DNA of 64,000 bases from Rhodothermales bacterium (GTDB lineage Bacteria; Bacteroidota; Rhodothermia; Rhodothermales; Bin80): contig JANQES010000054.1 in assembly GCA_028278205.1 (NCBI GenBank), forward strand, positions 62,001-126,000, given 5' to 3'. Below, in pieces: positions 61,503 to 64,000 of this stretch (position 1 is its first letter; every line of letters begins with the position of its first letter). The position numbers and the translations under genes were made by a program. The notes beneath the pieces are model-generated. The model saw only the letters and a program-made list of their open reading frames with translations, was not told the DNA's origin and made no database searches.

Positions 61503-62849
61503 ATGCCCTGGTATAAGAAGCTTCACTGGCAGATCATCATCGGGCTGGTTCTGGGCCTGATCTACGGCGTCGTCGCGGCGGCGGCGGGGTGGGGGTCGTT
61601 TACGAGAAACTGGATCGGGCCGTTTGGGACGATCTTCCTCCGAATGCTCTTCCTCATCGCGGTCCCGCTGATTCTGGCTTCGCTCATCACCGGGGTGGCG
61701 TCGCTCTCCGACGTGAAGAAGCTCTCGCGTATCGGCGGCAAGACCATCGGCATCTACATCGGCACGACCGTCGTGGCGCTGATCATCGGGCTGCTGCTCG
61801 TCAACGTGTTCAAGCCGGGCAATTCGGTGCCGGCGGAGATAAGCGCCAAGCTTCAAACAGAATGGGCCGACGATGCCGCTGCCCGCCAGCAGTCGGCTGA
61901 TCAGGCGCAGGAGCGCGGGCCGCTCCAGGCTTTCGTCGATATGGTGCCGGAGAACTTCTTCGGTTCGGCGTCGAGCAATCGCAACATGCTGCAAATAGTC
62001 TTTGTAGCGATCTTCTTCGGCATCGCATTGATGCTCTTGCCTAAGGATAAAGCCAAACCGCTGCTAGATTTTTTCGATAGTCTCAACGCGCTTATCATCA
62101 AGGTGGTCGAGTTGATCATGTTGACGGCGCCCGTCGGCGTGTTTGCGCTGCTGGCCGACACCATCGCGCAGGTAGCCCAGGATAATCTCAATGAACTCGG
62201 TGAATTGCTCGGCGCGCTAGGTTTCTACATGATCGTCGTGCTGGTGGGTTTGATTATCCACATTACGGTGACCTACCCGACGTTGCTGAAGCTCTTCACG
62301 CCGTTGTCGCTCCGCCAGTTTTTCTCCGGCATCGCGCCGGCTCAGCTCGTGGCGTTTTCGACCTCGTCGAGCGGGGCGACGTTGCCGGTGACGATGGAGA
62401 TGGCCGAGAAAAACCTGGGCGTCTCGGAGGAAGTGTCTTCGTTTGTCTTGCCGCTGGGCGCCACCATCAACATGGACGGCACGGCGCTCTATCAGGCCGT
62501 CGCTGCCGTTTTCATCGCGCAGGTGCTCACCATTCCGCTGGGGTTGATGGATCAACTGGAGATCATCCTCCTGGCGGTGCTGGCGTCCATCGGGACGGCG
62601 GCGGTGCCGAGCGCCGGCATCATCATGTTGATCATCATCCTCGAATCGGTAGGCGTGCCTGCCGCCGGGATTGCCCTGATTCTGGGCGTCGACCGCATCC
62701 TCGATATGTGCCGCACCGTCACCAACGTCACCGGCGACGCGACGGTGGCCTCGGTCGTGGCCGCCTCGGAAAACCAACTCCACGAAGTCTCGCCCGACGC
62801 CGCCTCGATGGCTGTTCAGCAGACGCTGGATGAGGTAGAGGCCGCTTGA
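61503..62849 (+). CDS. Dicarboxylate/amino acid:cation symporter (DAACS family)
   Basis: A 448-residue transporter of GltP/DctA type, moving glutamate, aspartate or C4-dicarboxylates with Na+ or H+. Two half-hairpins are recognisable: the serine-rich HP1 tip SSSGATLPVTME (about 300-311) and the NMDGT motif (about 330-334), then GIGTAAVPSAG-like HP2 (LASIGTAAVPSAGI) and DRILDMCRTVTNVTGD. The last part carries the substrate-binding Asp and the conserved Asn. The ATG at 61503 directly follows a single-arm run of CCAAAATCC words, with no clear ribosome site. Confidence 0.93.
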   Translation: MPWYKKLHWQIIIGLVLGLIYGVVAAAAGWGSFTRNWIGPFGTIFLRMLFLIAVPLILASLITGVASLSDVKKLSRIGGKTIGIYIGTTVVALIIGLLLVNVFKPGNSVPAEISAKLQTEWADDAAARQQSADQAQERGPLQAFVDMVPENFFGSASSNRNMLQIVFVAIFFGIALMLLPKDKAKPLLDFFDSLNALIIKVVELIMLTAPVGVFALLADTIAQVAQDNLNELGELLGALGFYMIVVLVGLIIHITVTYPTLLKLFTPLSLRQFFSGIAPAQLVAFSTSSSGATLPVTMEMAEKNLGVSEEVSSFVLPLGATINMDGTALYQAVAAVFIAQVLTIPLGLMDQLEIILLAVLASIGTAAVPSAGIIMLIIILESVGVPAAGIALILGVDRILDMCRTVTNVTGDATVASVVAASENQLHEVSPDAASMAVQQTLDEVEAA

Positions 62850-62871
62850 GCCGCGCCACGCGCCGGTCGAT

Positions 62872-62933
62872 AGTGTTTTAGTGCTATCGTGTTACAGTTT
62901 TTGCATTCGATGCACTAAAGCACCAATACAGCA
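62872..62933. repeat. Word-repeat inverted repeat, AGTGTTTTAGTG vocabulary
   Basis: Left arm 62872-62897 (AGTGTTTTAGTGCTATCGTG) against a looser right arm 62911-62933 (GCACTAAAGCACCAATACAGC). Shares words with 31685-31763. Confidence 0.65.
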
Positions 62934-62960
62934 GGATGTGTCTGTAAACTGAATTGCTGA

Positions 62961-63113
62961 AGAAGCCCCGTAGGGGCGTCCTGTTTGTAGTTCATCGGAT
63001 TCCCATAAAGAATAAGCTCCGTAGGAGCGGCCTGTAAAAAAACACACCCCTACGGGGCTTAGGTTGGGGAAAACGCGGTTATCTACAAACAGGTCGTCCC
63101 TACGGGACTGGGA
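62961..63113 (-). repeat. Dispersed four-hairpin element, copy 2
   Basis: The reverse complement of the element at 43080-43231. Its end units match exactly (CCCCGTAGGGGCGTCCTG and GTCCCGTAGGGACGACCTG), and the inner units keep order and spacing. Occupies most of the gap between the symporter and the last gene. Confidence 0.8.
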
Positions 63114-63146
63114 AGATAAACACCCAAACACCATCCCACCGACGTG

Positions 63147-64000
63147 ATGCGACTGATTCGCTGCCTCAGCTTCATGATACTTCTGAGCCTGCTCGGCGTG
63201 TGGCCGGGTTGGGCGCAGGGTGGTGGTGGTGGTGCGGTGCGCCTGGCGTCGGAGGGATCGGACCGGGTGATGCTGCTGCGGTCAGACGCGTCGGAGCGTT
63301 TGCTGGAAGAAGGGCGGGCACAGTTGTTGGATTTCAGGCTCTACGAGGCCGAACGTACCTTCCGAAGGCTCTATCGCCAGGGCGACGGCGCGGCAGCGGC
63401 GCGGTATTATCTGGTCTCTTCTTCTTTTCTCAAAGCCCTCATGACGGACGAACAGGTGTTTTTCGACGAGTTCGAGGGCCGGTTCGACTCGCTACGGCAG
63501 GAACTGGAGGGTTTGCCGGCGTCTCGGTGGAAGACCTATCTGTTGGCCGAAGCGCATCTGCAACGGGCTTTCACCGCCGTGAAAGACGAGCGATATTTCC
63601 GCTCTGCGCTGGCCGGCAGGACGGCCTACAGGCTTTTCCAGGAACTCATCGAAGACGATGCTGCCTTTTATGAGCCGTACAAAGGGATGGGGTTGATGCA
63701 CCTGTTCATCGGCACGATGCCCAAAGGCCAGCGGCGGCTGCTCAAGATCCTCGGCTATAGCGGCACGATCCAACAAGGACTGCGCGAGTTGCAACAGGCC
63801 GCCGGGCACAGCCTGCTCAATCAAGACGAAGCGTCGATCTTTCTGGCTCTGGCCGACGTGACGCTCAACAACTCGGCCACGGGCGGTGTGGAGACCCTGG
63901 CGCGCTTGCACCGCGCGCATCCGCAGAGCGCCCTGCTCGCCTACTTCTACGGCTTCGCGTTGATGTCGAACCGGCGGGCCGTCGAGGCCGAGCGTGTGCT
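63147..64000 (+). CDS. Exported helical-repeat protein, C-terminus beyond window
   Basis: At least 284 residues, cut by the window end. Signal peptide (1-24, GWAQG) with a run of glycines. Then mostly alpha-helical sequence that looks TPR-like (ERLLEEGRAQLLDFRLYEAERTFRRLY near 50; AHLQRAFTAVKDERYFRSALAGRTAYRLF near 135; GLMHLFIGTMPKGQRRLLKILG near 180). Long and short helices alternate, but I cannot name a family. ATG 63147 is chosen because it precedes the signal peptide (a GTG directly before it is possible). Resembles export-associated TPR proteins of Rhodothermales in style only. Confidence 0.75.
   Translation, partial: MRLIRCLSFMILLSLLGVWPGWAQGGGGGAVRLASEGSDRVMLLRSDASERLLEEGRAQLLDFRLYEAERTFRRLYRQGDGAAAARYYLVSSSFLKALMTDEQVFFDEFEGRFDSLRQELEGLPASRWKTYLLAEAHLQRAFTAVKDERYFRSALAGRTAYRLFQELIEDDAAFYEPYKGMGLMHLFIGTMPKGQRRLLKILGYSGTIQQGLRELQQAAGHSLLNQDEASIFLALADVTLNNSATGGVETLARLHRAHPQSALLAYFYGFALMSNRRAVEAERV

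Overview
The window is 64 kb of a GC-rich bacterial chromosome and very probably comes from the Rhodothermota/Bacteroidota side of the tree. The main evidence is a type IX secretion pair (PorU sortase followed by PorV), a secreted protein with a type IX-like C-terminal sorting domain, two large TonB-dependent receptors with N-terminal carboxypeptidase-regulatory-like domains, a DUF5683 protein and several META/DUF547 lipoproteins. I see no rRNA, tRNA, CRISPR array or classical insertion sequence. Phylum placement is inference; I cannot name a species.

Layout. 0-5 kb: a metallophosphoesterase (cut by the left edge) and a TetR-controlled operon (SDR, two Cys-nucleophile hydrolases, SRPBCC protein), with twin palindromic operators between the operon and tetR. 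5-12.5 kb: two TonB-dependent receptors flanking an aminotransferase. 13-18.3 kb: a less GC-rich, patchwork stretch with a membrane protein, a lipid-anchor-type hydrolase, a DUF547 lipoprotein and two glycosyltransferases. 18.3-22.2 kb: carbamate kinase, ornithine carbamoyltransferase and ornithine aminotransferase, with a META lipoprotein gene in between. 22.6-25.6 kb: an ABC ATPase, ABC-2 permease and lipoprotein. 26-29.2 kb: two PEGA-domain membrane proteins and a TPR-like membrane protein. 29.4-33 kb: MscS channel, pgk and gap. 33.4-38.8 kb: TPR membrane protein, NtrC-family regulator, LolD-like ATPase, nadA, Uma2 nuclease and a DUF457 membrane protein. 38.9-45.2 kb: outer-membrane barrel, SSS symporter, LON-N protein, MBL hydrolase and a receiver-HisKA protein lacking an ATPase. 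45.6-57.8 kb: porU, porV, a pseudo-M6 surface protein and a peptidase-propeller-barrel protein. 57.9-64 kb: TlpA-like thioredoxin, DUF5683 protein, a DolK-DUF92 fusion, a dicarboxylate/amino-acid symporter and a truncated secreted protein.

The most unusual feature is not a gene. About twenty junctions carry long inverted repeats whose arms are themselves built from short degenerate tandem words. At least eight word vocabularies recur around the window. These elements abut or overlap stop codons, touch start codons, supply the n-region of two signal peptides, and in one case sit in frame inside a membrane kinase gene. One internal core sequence is shared by two intergenic elements and the in-gene copy, which points to a common mobile or copied origin, reminiscent of Rickettsia palindromic elements. 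A second dispersed element of about 155 bp made of four small hairpins occurs twice in opposite orientations.
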